A DNA stretch of 37,682 nucleotides, taken from NCBI GenBank assembly GCA_021203685.1, contig JAJQAS010000023.1:1-37682 (forward strand). Direction: 5' to 3'. The first letter of the stretch is position 1; every line of letters starts with the position of its first letter. The notes beneath the pieces were generated by a model that ran no database searches, was not told where the DNA came from, and saw only the letters and a list, made by a program, of their open reading frames with translations. A program made the translations under genes and the position numbers. Source of the stretch: Clostridiales bacterium (GTDB lineage: Bacteria > Bacillota > Clostridia > Oscillospirales > Oscillospiraceae). Of the stretch, positions 9,069-17,916 are shown piece after piece.

Positions 9069-9121
9069 AGGATCATGTTCCTTTTTGCCCTTGTGCGGCA
9101 GCGTCTCCTGTGCTACAATTA

Positions 9122-9610
9122 TTATGATTGAGCGGCTTTCTCATCCGGGTCCTCCCCCGCGAAAATCTCGCAGGCGTCCAGGGCCAGGGTGACCTCCTCC
9201 TCTGTGGGCGGCAGCAGACCGAAACAGGTCACATGGATGCGGTAGGAGTCCACGCCGTTGTCCTGGTCCGAGAACCAAAGCATCCGGGCTTTCTGGTTGT
9301 TTTGGCGGATCTGGAGGGCCGTTTCCCGGCCGTGTTCCCCCCTGACGGCCGCCACCATGACCAGGTAGGGGTTTCGCCTGACAAAGGCAAGATAACGTGG
9401 AAGCTCCTGCTCCCCGACGAAGGGCTGGACCAGCGCCCATCTGCCTCGTCTGCGGGCCACATCGCGGAGGAGCGGACTCAGTACCCGAACATCCTCTTCC
9501 CGGTCCGCGTAAATGACGAATCGGACTATGATCCACCTCCACTTCCCGTGTGCGACCGCTGCTGTCAGCGCGGCCATCCATTGTTTCTCTAACTGAATGA
9601 AATTTACCAT
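9122..9610 (-). CDS. Stand-alone degenerate response-regulator receiver (pseudo-receiver) related to LytTR-type regulators; no output domain
   Basis: LVMVAAVRGEHGRETALQIRQNNQKARMLWFSDQDNGVDSYRIHVTCFGLLPPTEEEV aligns by eye with the neighbouring regulator VFLDIMLGG..NGIETAWKVRAQDEYLPVIFTTTEKGYALDSYGIHALDFLVKPVQPEAL. Confidence 0.65.
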   Translation of the reverse strand: MVNFIQLEKQWMAALTAAVAHGKWRWIIVRFVIYADREEDVRVLSPLLRDVARRRGRWALVQPFVGEQELPRYLAFVRRNPYLVMVAAVRGEHGRETALQIRQNNQKARMLWFSDQDNGVDSYRIHVTCFGLLPPTEEEVTLALDACEIFAGEDPDEKAAQS

Positions 9611-9638
9611 CTTTTCAAGCTATTTGCAAGTGGTTCTG

Positions 9639-9671
9639 CTTGAACGGTCAATATTTGGCTTAAACGGTCAT
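9639..9671 (+). promoter_or_regulatory. Tandem direct repeat, candidate LytTR-family binding sites
   Basis: GCTTGAACGGTCA (9639-9651) and GCTTAAACGGTCA (9659-9671), 12/13 identical, 20-bp period, between the divergent starts. Confidence 0.6.
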
Positions 9672-9708
9672 ACGATGTAAATTTTTCGCAAAATAAGAGG
9701 CGGTTTTT

Positions 9709-10455
9709 GTGCATTTTGCTATAGTAGAAGACCTTGACGCGGACCGAGCGCGCCTGACCGACCTGATCGACAGAGACTGTGCCGACCACGATGAGACCGC
9801 AGAGTTCTCCCTTTACACCAACGCGGCGGATTTCCTGGCAGACTTCCGCCGGGGCTTTTGCAGCGCCGTTTTTCTGGATATCATGCTGGGCGGCGGAATG
9901 AACGGCATCGAAACCGCCTGGAAGGTCCGGGCACAGGACGAGTATCTGCCGGTCATTTTCACCACTACGGAAAAGGGCTATGCCCTGGACAGCTACGGCA
10001 TCCACGCCCTGGATTTCCTCGTCAAGCCAGTGCAGCCGGAGGCCCTCGCCTGGTGCCTGGGTCGGCTGCGGAGCGAGGCGGCCGCCCCGGAATACCTGGC
10101 CGTGCGGGGCAAAAACGCAGAGGGACGAATGGCGTCCCCCCACTGCGTGCTGCTGAACGACCTGACGGACACCGAAGCCGTCTCCCGGGGCTGTGTGCTC
10201 CACACTGTAAAGGGGGATGTTTTTACAGACCAAAAGCACATGGAGCTGATGAACCTGCTCCCCAAAACCGGTCGCTTTTATGAATACGCCCGGGGAATGT
10301 CAGTCAACTTCTCCCATGTGGTCTCCATCAGCGCCAGGGGAGACATCCTGCTGAAAGACGGACGCCAGCTCTTTTGCAGCCGGCGGAAAACCAAGGAGAC
10401 CATCGAAGCCTTCCGACAGTTCCAGTTCGCGCAGCTGCGCACAAAGGGGGTTTGA
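9709..10455 (+). CDS. LytTR family two-component response regulator
   Basis: Receiver with VFLDIML phospho-Asp, IFTTTE, LVKP; C-terminal LytTR domain (TVKGDVFTDQKHMELMNLLP..RFYEYARGMSVNFSHVVSISARGDILLKDGRQLFCSRRKTKE). GTG start. Confidence 0.9.
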   Translation: MHFAIVEDLDADRARLTDLIDRDCADHDETAEFSLYTNAADFLADFRRGFCSAVFLDIMLGGGMNGIETAWKVRAQDEYLPVIFTTTEKGYALDSYGIHALDFLVKPVQPEALAWCLGRLRSEAAAPEYLAVRGKNAEGRMASPHCVLLNDLTDTEAVSRGCVLHTVKGDVFTDQKHMELMNLLPKTGRFYEYARGMSVNFSHVVSISARGDILLKDGRQLFCSRRKTKETIEAFRQFQFAQLRTKGV

Positions 10456-10457
10456 GC

Positions 10458-11774
10458 ATGAACTCCTTTTGGGTGGCGTTCTGCTACGCGACGGTGGGCA
10501 CACTCCCCTACCGGCTGATCGCCTATTACCCCTTCCGAAAGCAGCTCCGCTTTCCGGCCTGGGTGGTCGTCCTGGTGGTGGGCGTGGCTCAGCTGGCGCA
10601 ATCGTTCCTCTACGCACTGCTGTCGCCGCTGGGCGGCAACAAGGTCACCCTGATGGAGGGCATCTTTGTACCGGCCTGCTTCGTCATCTTCCTTATCTGC
10701 GTCCGGGCAGACCGATGGAAAGTGCTTTTCCTTTACATCTTTGTCTTTGACTACATCTCCATGGTTTGGGGGACGGCACGGTATCTGGAGTGCCTCCTCT
10801 TTTACAGCCCGGACATGACCTTTGACACCATCAGAAACACACTGTTCCAGCTGACCATTTTGGCGGTGACCTGCCCGTTCATCTTGCTGTTCCTGAAGCG
10901 GACAAAGGACCAGGTGTTCTCAACAGAGGCCCCTGCCTTCTGGCGCATGATCTGGATTTTACCCACCCTGACCACGGTGATCGTTACGCTGTACAACGGA
11001 GATCATACCCCGGAGAATGTACATCAGTTCCGGTTTTTCCTCGCCTATATTCTGCTGTTTCTGGAGACGTTCGCCGTGTACTATGTCCTGCTCCGCGCTC
11101 TGGAGGGAATCCGCCTCCAGGCGGCCCTGGAGGAAAAGAACCGGCAACAGGCAAACCTGCTGGCCCTCCAGCGCACCCAGTACAGCCAAATCGCCCGCTA
11201 CATCGACGAGACCCGCCAGGCCAGGCACGACTTGTCTCAGCATCTTCGGCTCATCAACCAGTATCTCAACACCGGGAGCCAGGATGCCCTGCGGGAATAT
11301 GTGGCCCACTATGAGGAGTCCCTGCCGCCGACCCGGAACATCACCTTCTGCAAAAACTACGCCGTCAACACCATCGTCTGTTATTATTACGAGGAAGCCC
11401 GCCAGTCCGGCATCGACTTTTCCTCGGGCCTCGAGCTGCCGGAGGAGCTCCCCATCAGCGAGCCGGAGTTCTGCTCCATGCTGGGAAACTTGCTGGAAAA
11501 CGCCCTTCTCGCCTGCCGGGCGGCGAAAGAAGCCGCGCCCTTCATCCGCATCCTGGCAAAGACAGAGGGCGACACCTTGTTGCTCACCATCGACAACACC
11601 TGCCTCCAGGAGCCGACCTGGCAGGACGGGCGGCTCCGCTCCTCCCGGCACGAGGGGTTCGGCCTGGGGACTGCTTCTGTCCACGCCATCGCCGTCAACC
11701 ACAACGGCGACGCCAGCTTCCAGTGGGAGGACCAGGTGTTTTACGCCTCGGTGTCGCTTTCATTGACAGCATAA
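10458..11774 (+). CDS. Sensor histidine kinase, GHKL (AgrC/NatK-like) family
   Basis: Multiple TM helices, RHDLSQHLRLINQYL phospho-His box, SMLGNLLENALLACR N-box. ATG at 10458 is 2 nt after the regulator stop; the longer ORF start at 10374 overlaps the regulator. Confidence 0.9.
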   Translation: MNSFWVAFCYATVGTLPYRLIAYYPFRKQLRFPAWVVVLVVGVAQLAQSFLYALLSPLGGNKVTLMEGIFVPACFVIFLICVRADRWKVLFLYIFVFDYISMVWGTARYLECLLFYSPDMTFDTIRNTLFQLTILAVTCPFILLFLKRTKDQVFSTEAPAFWRMIWILPTLTTVIVTLYNGDHTPENVHQFRFFLAYILLFLETFAVYYVLLRALEGIRLQAALEEKNRQQANLLALQRTQYSQIARYIDETRQARHDLSQHLRLINQYLNTGSQDALREYVAHYEESLPPTRNITFCKNYAVNTIVCYYYEEARQSGIDFSSGLELPEELPISEPEFCSMLGNLLENALLACRAAKEAAPFIRILAKTEGDTLLLTIDNTCLQEPTWQDGRLRSSRHEGFGLGTASVHAIAVNHNGDASFQWEDQVFYASVSLSLTA

Positions 11775-11916
11775 CAAAATCATATTTTGGTACAAACAGC
11801 GGAGTACATATCGTGGATATGCGCTTCGCTGCTATTTTTGGGGCCAGCGTCTCTTCGGCAAAGCAAAATTTCCCGCCAACTGGTCAAAACCACTGGTAAT
11901 ACCCGGTTGAAGCTGG

Positions 11917-11922
11917 TATAAT
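11917..11922 (+). promoter_or_regulatory. Candidate extended -10 promoter of the DUF285 gene
   Basis: TGGTATAAT about 30 nt upstream of the ATG at 11952; no convincing -35. Confidence 0.45.
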
Positions 11923-11951
11923 GGGTAAAAAGAGGAAAGAGAGCATCTACC

Positions 11952-14258
11952 ATGACAAAAAGCGGAGAAAAAACACCGGCCAGCCGCTGGACCTGTCCCA
12001 ACTGCGGCCGGGAAAACGGCCCGGAGATGGTCTGTTCCGGCTGCGGCTTTGACGAGAGCGTCAACTACCTGGCCCACCTCACGCTGATGCCGCTGCCGCA
12101 AGCGGACACCCGCTCCAATGGGAAAAACGCGGACGACCAAACCGCCCGCCTTGCGGAAATCGAGGAGACCATGCGGCGGCTCCAGGCGGAGAAAGAACGT
12201 ATCCAGGCGACGGAACAGCAGAAACGCGCCGCGGAGGAAGCGGCGCGAAAACAGGCAGAGCAGGAGCGAGAGCGTAACCGCGCGCTGGACGAATACGAAC
12301 GCCTGGCAAAGGAACGCCAAAAGCGGGCTGCGGAAAGTCAGCGCGAGCTGGATGAAATCAAACGCATGGCGGAGGATTTACAGCGGCGCGAAGAGGAGGC
12401 AGAGCGGCGGGAACAGGAAGAAGCCAGGCGGCAGGCGGAATTCTGGGAACACGCAAAAAAACGTAGACAGCGGATTGCTATCATTGGGGCATTCGCTGCG
12501 GTGTTGGTGATTCTACTGCTTTGGCCCCACTTATCTACGGTAAGTGGAAGCATCATGGGTGATGTTGGTAGTTCAGGCAGCACATCCCTGGATGGGGTCA
12601 CGGCAAAGGAAGACATCACTGAAATCTACTTCCTGAATACCTTGAAGGATGCACCGAAAGATGCGGCAGACCTATCTCAGTCGGGGGACAACAGTGTCTT
12701 GTGTTGGACAGAGGGAACGGTGCAGTATATCGCCGGAAAAGGTAGCATTGTGGGCGGAAATTCCTGCGCAAATCTGTTTTCAGGGTATTCAAATGTGTCA
12801 GCGATCCATTTTAACGGGACGTTTGACATTGCCAATGTATCGTATATGAGCTATATGTTTTACAACTGCTCTTCCCTGACGGAACTGGATGTGTCGGATT
12901 GGGACACCTCCAACGTGACAGATATGCGCCATATGTTCGATGGATGCTCCGCGCTGACCGACTTTGACCCCTCCTGGCTGGACACCTCCAACGCGGACAC
13001 CACGGATATGTATACCGGTACCCAGTGGGATGAGACAGAAGACCTTTCTGATGAAGGTGACCTTTCCGATACAGACGATGTTTCTGAGACAGACGACCTT
13101 ACCGAAGAAGTGAGCAGCGGGGTTTTGGATATAGGAGACTTTACTGACAAAAAATCTCTGGACAGGGTCACAGCGCGGGAAGATATTACAGAAGTTTATT
13201 TTTTGAACTCCCTGGCGAACGCGCCGGAAGATGCGGCTGACCTTTCTGCGGCGGGAGACGGCAGCGTTTTGTGCTGGACGGAAGACACAGTGCAGTACAT
13301 TGCCGGATACGGCGGAGTGATTGGCGTCAGCGGCTATTTACTTGGATCAGAAGCTACCCAATCCTGCTGTGAATTATTTCATGGTTATACAAATATGACT
13401 GCTATCCACTTTGATGGAAATTTTGATACCTCCAATGTACGGGATATGCGTTATATGTTTGCTAACTGTGCTGCTCTGAAGGAGGTAGACATGTCCAGCT
13501 TGGATACCTCCAACGTGGTAGATATGGGTGGTATTTTTTATAATTGTAGCTCCCTGACTGAATTGGACCTATCCGGCTGGGACACTTCCAATGCGGATGG
13601 CATGTGGATGATTTTTAGCGGTTGCTCTTCTCTGGCAGAATTGAATCTATCTGGCTGGGATACTTCCACCGCGACATATATGAACGAAATGTTCGACGGT
13701 TGCTGCGCCCTGACCTCCCTGGATGTGTCCGGCTGGGATACCTCCAACGTAACATCTATGAGCAAGATGTTCCACGGCTGCAACGCGCTGACCTCCCTGG
13801 ATGTATCCGGTTGGGACACCTCCAGTGCAATATATATGCAAGATATGTTTTACGACTGCAACGCTTTGACATCGCTGGATGTATCCGGCTGGGACACCTC
13901 CAACGTCACCGACATGAGCTTGATTTTTACACACTGCCACGATTTGTCAATCACAGTCGTTTCCGGCTGGAACACCTCCAACGTGACCAATATGTATGCG
14001 ATGTTCGACGACTGCGACACTCTGACCTCTCTGGACCTGTCCGGCTGGGACACTTCCAACGTCACGGACATGGGCTATATGTTTGCCTATTCCAACGCTC
14101 TGACAGGCTTGAATCTGTCCGGCTGGGATACCTCCAATGTGACCAATATGGAAGGGATGTTTTACAACAGCGCTTCCCTGACCGACTTTGACCCCTCTTG
14201 GCTGGACACCTCCAACGCGGACACCACGGATATGTACACCGGCACCCAATGGGAATAA
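11952..14258 (+). CDS. Zinc-ribbon / coiled-coil / single-TM protein with BspA-like DUF285 repeat ectodomain
   Basis: WTCPNCGRENGPEMVCSGCGF N-terminus, long Glu/Arg/Gln-rich coiled coil, TM IAIIGAFAAVLVILLLWP, and about a dozen copies of LTSLDVSGWDTSNVTDMSxMFxxC. Confidence 0.88.
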   Translation: MTKSGEKTPASRWTCPNCGRENGPEMVCSGCGFDESVNYLAHLTLMPLPQADTRSNGKNADDQTARLAEIEETMRRLQAEKERIQATEQQKRAAEEAARKQAEQERERNRALDEYERLAKERQKRAAESQRELDEIKRMAEDLQRREEEAERREQEEARRQAEFWEHAKKRRQRIAIIGAFAAVLVILLLWPHLSTVSGSIMGDVGSSGSTSLDGVTAKEDITEIYFLNTLKDAPKDAADLSQSGDNSVLCWTEGTVQYIAGKGSIVGGNSCANLFSGYSNVSAIHFNGTFDIANVSYMSYMFYNCSSLTELDVSDWDTSNVTDMRHMFDGCSALTDFDPSWLDTSNADTTDMYTGTQWDETEDLSDEGDLSDTDDVSETDDLTEEVSSGVLDIGDFTDKKSLDRVTAREDITEVYFLNSLANAPEDAADLSAAGDGSVLCWTEDTVQYIAGYGGVIGVSGYLLGSEATQSCCELFHGYTNMTAIHFDGNFDTSNVRDMRYMFANCAALKEVDMSSLDTSNVVDMGGIFYNCSSLTELDLSGWDTSNADGMWMIFSGCSSLAELNLSGWDTSTATYMNEMFDGCCALTSLDVSGWDTSNVTSMSKMFHGCNALTSLDVSGWDTSSAIYMQDMFYDCNALTSLDVSGWDTSNVTDMSLIFTHCHDLSITVVSGWNTSNVTNMYAMFDDCDTLTSLDLSGWDTSNVTDMGYMFAYSNALTGLNLSGWDTSNVTNMEGMFYNSASLTDFDPSWLDTSNADTTDMYTGTQWE
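13400..14200 (+). repeat. Coding tandem repeats encoding ~25-aa DUF285 units
   Basis: Recurring GGCTGGGAYACCTCCAAYGTnACn... about every 75 nt. Confidence 0.85.
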
Positions 14259-14283
14259 TGGCTCTGCCGACGGGCTTCCAGCC

Positions 14284-15078
14284 TCACAGCGGCCTCCGTG
14301 CCGAGCGAACGGGCAGCTGGCGGCGCACCTCGTCCACCAGGTTCAGGTCCAGCGTGACATCCACCGCGCCCGGTTCCGTCCCCGCCTGGGCCATCACGTC
14401 CCCCCAGGGGTCGCAGACGATGGAGTGGCCGTAGGAGACGTAACCGGCGCTGAGATTCTGGGCGGGGGCGGCCCCCAGGGTATAGAGCTGGTTGTCCACC
14501 GCCCGGCTGCGAAACAGCAGTTCCCAGTGGCGGGGGCCGGTGGTGCGGTTGAAAGCGGCGGGGACGAACACCGCCTTTGCCCCCAGGTCCGCCGTCCGCT
14601 CAAAGAGGGCGGGGAACCGCAGGTCGAAGCAAACCGCCAGCCCAAAGACGCCGAACTCCGTCTCGAACACGGCGGGGGCTTCGCCGGGAGAAAGGGTCTC
14701 CGATTCCATAAAGTGCTGTCCCCCGTCGATGTGGATGTCAAACAGGTGCATCTTCCGGTAGCGGGCCGCCTGGCGGCCCTGCCGGTCAAAGACAAAGCAG
14801 GCGTTGTAGATGCGCTCCCCTTCCCGCTCCGGGAAGGTCCCCCCTACCAGCCAAATGTGGTTTTCCCGGGCAATGGCGGAGAGGGCCTGCCAGATGGGAC
14901 CGCCCGCCGCCTCCGCGTAGACGGGGAACGTTTGGGTGTCGTAGGGGCAGCAGAACATCTCCGGCAGCACGGCCAGGTCCGCGCCCCGCGCTTTGGCGGC
15001 GACTACCGCCTGGGCGGCGGCGGTCAGGTCCCGGGTTTTCTCCCCCATTACCAGCTGTTGCAGCAGACTGACTTGCAT
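14284..15078 (-). CDS. Nitrilase superfamily carbon-nitrogen hydrolase (omega-amidase-like)
   Basis: Glu-Lys-Cys triad contexts: AVLPEMFCCPY, YRKMHLFDI, LAVCFDLRFPALF. ATG at 15078 (MQVSLLQQLV) preferred over 15147. Confidence 0.9.
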   Translation of the reverse strand: MQVSLLQQLVMGEKTRDLTAAAQAVVAAKARGADLAVLPEMFCCPYDTQTFPVYAEAAGGPIWQALSAIARENHIWLVGGTFPEREGERIYNACFVFDRQGRQAARYRKMHLFDIHIDGGQHFMESETLSPGEAPAVFETEFGVFGLAVCFDLRFPALFERTADLGAKAVFVPAAFNRTTGPRHWELLFRSRAVDNQLYTLGAAPAQNLSAGYVSYGHSIVCDPWGDVMAQAGTEPGAVDVTLDLNLVDEVRRQLPVRSARRPL

Positions 15079-15098
15079 CGAAAGCACCTCCAAAATAA

Positions 15099-15154
15099 TA
15101 TGCAATGTACAATGTGCAATGACACGGGATCTCCGGCCATTGCACATGTTCTAT
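15099..15154. repeat. Heptad repeat locus E with facing inverted copy
   Basis: ATATGCA ATGTACA ATGTGCA ATG ... CCATTGCACATG between the nitrilase and HAD genes. Confidence 0.6.
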
Positions 15155-15231
15155 TTCCCCTGTTCAAAGGGCGAAATTTCTGTTATACTGACTCCAGAAG
15201 CACAAATCGCGTTCCAAAGGAGGGATATCCC

Positions 15232-16116
15232 ATGACAGCCCAGTTCCAGCGCAAACACAAAGAGGCCCGGCCGGTGCTGGCCATCTGCTACGACTTCGAC
15301 AAGACCCTCTCCCCCGACGATATGCAGGCCCAGGGGTACATTCAGTCTGTGGGCTACGATGTGGACGCCTTCTGGGCGGAGTCCTCCGCCATGGCGCGGG
15401 CCAACGGCATGGACCGCAACCTGGCTTATATGTACAAAATGGTGAAAGAGGCCGAGGGCCGCTTCCTGTTCAACCGGGAGACCCTGGCGGAATACGGCTC
15501 CAAGGTGGCTCTGTTCCCCGGCGTCGAGGGGTGGTTCGAGCGCATCCGGGCCTACGGCCGGGAGCAGGGGGTCATCGTGGAGCACTACATCCTCTCCTCC
15601 GGCCTGAAAGAGATGATCGAGGGCACCAAAATGGCGAAAGAGGGCGCATTCGAGCAAATCTACGCCAGCTGCTTTTTCTACGATGAAAACGGCATTGCCC
15701 AGTGGCCCGCCCAGGCCATCAACTACACCAGCAAGACCCAGTTTCTGTTCCGCATTGAGAAGGGGGTGCTGGATGTCAACGACCCCGGCGTCAATGACTT
15801 TTTTCCGCCGGACCAGAAGCGGGTACCCTTCCGCAACATGGTCTACATCGGGGACAGCGACACCGACATCCCCTGCATGAAGCTGGTGAACACCTACGGC
15901 GGCCACTCCATCGGGGTCTACGACCCCGTCTCCAACGACCGGGCCAAGGTGAACCGGATGCTCTGCGACGACCGGGTGCGCTACATCGCCCCCGCCGACT
16001 ACTCCGAAGGCTCCGAGCTGGACCGGCTGCTGCGGGCCATCATCGCCAAGACCGCCGCCTATGAGCGGCTGGAGGAGAAGCACGTCAGGGATTATGCCGA
16101 GGCAAAAAATCCGTAA
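15232..16116 (+). CDS. HAD-superfamily hydrolase
   Basis: ICYDFDKTLSPDD (motif I) and VYIGDSDTDIPCMKLV (motif IV). The 14188 ORF start overlaps the nitrilase gene and is rejected. Confidence 0.85.
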   Translation: MTAQFQRKHKEARPVLAICYDFDKTLSPDDMQAQGYIQSVGYDVDAFWAESSAMARANGMDRNLAYMYKMVKEAEGRFLFNRETLAEYGSKVALFPGVEGWFERIRAYGREQGVIVEHYILSSGLKEMIEGTKMAKEGAFEQIYASCFFYDENGIAQWPAQAINYTSKTQFLFRIEKGVLDVNDPGVNDFFPPDQKRVPFRNMVYIGDSDTDIPCMKLVNTYGGHSIGVYDPVSNDRAKVNRMLCDDRVRYIAPADYSEGSELDRLLRAIIAKTAAYERLEEKHVRDYAEAKNP

Positions 16117-16274
16117 ATATGGTTGTTTTTCACCTATTTTGAGAATATGATCTTTATGTAAAGTAAAACAACTTGTCAAAAAATCAAGCTCACACTCCTC
16201 CGCCAAAGGAAGCACAAGAGGCAGTTTGTCACGGCACAGTAAGTGTAAAGCTAAATACCTTTGCGCGCAATTTG

Positions 16275-17729
16275 TCACAGCAGCGACATCCCCAGCCCCA
16301 CCGCCAGGGAAATTACGCCGGAAAGGGCCAGCAGCGTGATCTTTTTCAGGTGGAACCGGCTGAACAGGTACTGGTCCAGTGCAAAAATGGCGATGGAGAC
16401 AACCCCGCCCATCAGCGGCGGCCAGCTGTACTCCTCCCCGATGGAGAGGTTTTCGTAAAACATGGAGAGGGCCACGCTGAGCAGCAGCCCCACGATGATG
16501 GGCCGTATCCAGCGGCGCAGCAGGTCGAAGAAGCTGATGCGTTCAAAAGTCGTGTACAGGTGGAACACCGCGATAAAAATCAGGCCAGACGACGTGATGG
16601 AACAGGCCAGACCGGTCACGGCCACCATCCAGCCCCCCAGCACGGTGCCGGTGACATGGTAGCCCACATAGTAACCGATGCCGCTGAGGGTCTTGCACAG
16701 GATGGAGCCGGGCAGGGCGTTGACAATGGGGACCAGCTGGTTGTAAAATTCGGAGCTGGAGATCATGTCGTCGGCCACAAAGATGCCGTCCGCCACCGCC
16801 AGGTAGGCGTCTCCGCCGCCGAAGGAGATGACCGCCGAGAGCAGCGCCTTGGGGATGAACAGCGGCGCGTCCTGGGCGAAGAACAGCGCGGGGATCGACA
16901 GGATAATCAGAAACAGCAGCCACGCCCCCACGTCCTTGACCAGGGGTTTCACGTTCAGATTCACGTCTTGGTTGCGGTTGCGCCCGTCCCGGTAGTAACA
17001 GACCATGCTGAACACGCTCAGCAGCACCATGACCATCTTGATGAGGTTCAGCGAACCGTCGAAGCTGATGAATTTCCAGTTGCTGATGCGCAAAATATAG
17101 AGGACGGAGACCGCCACGGCGATGGGCCACCGCCGTTTGCTGGTCCAGTGGCCTCCCACGTAGAAAATCAGGAAAAACGCGATGGCCAGCACGTTGATGG
17201 TGGACAGCTGGAACAGCGGAGAGCCGTCCAGCCCGAGGATTTTATAAAAATTCTTCGCACCGGTCAGCAGAAAGACCAGGGCGATGATGAGGTAAACGCC
17301 CCACGCCGGCAGGTCCTTCACGCTCTCTTTCACGGTGCTGCGGATGTAAATGCCCAGCAGAAAGACGATATAGGCGGAGATGCCGATGGAGACGTAGACC
17401 AGCCAGGTCAGCATGGCCCCGCTGATTTGCGTCAGCAGGGACACCAGCGCAACCGTCAACAGCGCGCCGGGCAGCGCCATGGCCGTGGCGGAGAGCACCA
17501 TGCCGCAGGTCCCCGCCACCTGGCGGCCCACGCCGGTGGCAATCTCCACCGGCAGCGCGCCGGGGGTGATGCTGGCCACCACCACGTCCTTGTTGAATTC
17601 GTCGCTGGTGACCTCGATGTCGGAGTCCTTCAGCTCCTCCTCGATGACCGGGATCAGGGCGGTGCCGCCGCCGTATCCCCAAAAGCCGATGCTGAGCATT
17701 CCCTGTACCAGCGATTTTATCTTACCCAT
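16275..17729 (-). CDS. Chromate transporter family (CHR), long two-domain form
   Basis: SIGFWGYGGGTALIPVIEEEL and second-half SFGGGDAYLAVADGIFV; many TM helices. Start MGKIKSLVQG at 17729 preferred. Confidence 0.8.
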   Translation of the reverse strand: MGKIKSLVQGMLSIGFWGYGGGTALIPVIEEELKDSDIEVTSDEFNKDVVVASITPGALPVEIATGVGRQVAGTCGMVLSATAMALPGALLTVALVSLLTQISGAMLTWLVYVSIGISAYIVFLLGIYIRSTVKESVKDLPAWGVYLIIALVFLLTGAKNFYKILGLDGSPLFQLSTINVLAIAFFLIFYVGGHWTSKRRWPIAVAVSVLYILRISNWKFISFDGSLNLIKMVMVLLSVFSMVCYYRDGRNRNQDVNLNVKPLVKDVGAWLLFLIILSIPALFFAQDAPLFIPKALLSAVISFGGGDAYLAVADGIFVADDMISSSEFYNQLVPIVNALPGSILCKTLSGIGYYVGYHVTGTVLGGWMVAVTGLACSITSSGLIFIAVFHLYTTFERISFFDLLRRWIRPIIVGLLLSVALSMFYENLSIGEEYSWPPLMGGVVSIAIFALDQYLFSRFHLKKITLLALSGVISLAVGLGMSLL

Positions 17730-17916
17730 ACCGCGTTCCTCCCGTCCCGCGCCCCGCGCGGGAACGCCGTTGTTCCCAAAAAGAGCGGAAACCATTTTCA
17801 GTGTTGAAGTGACTGTGAAACAGCAATATTATAGCCGCTTCCGCGTTCCGCCGCAATGGAGGAATTGCAAATTATCCATGAATTTTGAATCTCAATTTCA
17901 GACAGGAGCGAACAAA

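Noticed and set aside
11876-11925. LytTR sites upstream of the DUF285 gene
   Set aside because: AACTGGTCA and ACTGGTAA are similar to each other, but their ~13-bp spacing does not fit two helical turns and the match to the sites at 9639-9671 is poor.
13400-14200. Possible CRISPR-like array
   Set aside because: Repeats are coding, in-frame DUF285 units without unique spacers; no cas genes in the window.
14188-15231. 5' extension of the HAD ORF
   Set aside because: Overlaps the opposite-strand nitrilase gene and the DUF285 end; a clear SD and ATG exist at 15232.
16173-17807. 544-aa plus-strand ORF
   Set aside because: Antisense to the chromate transporter, which has clear family motifs.
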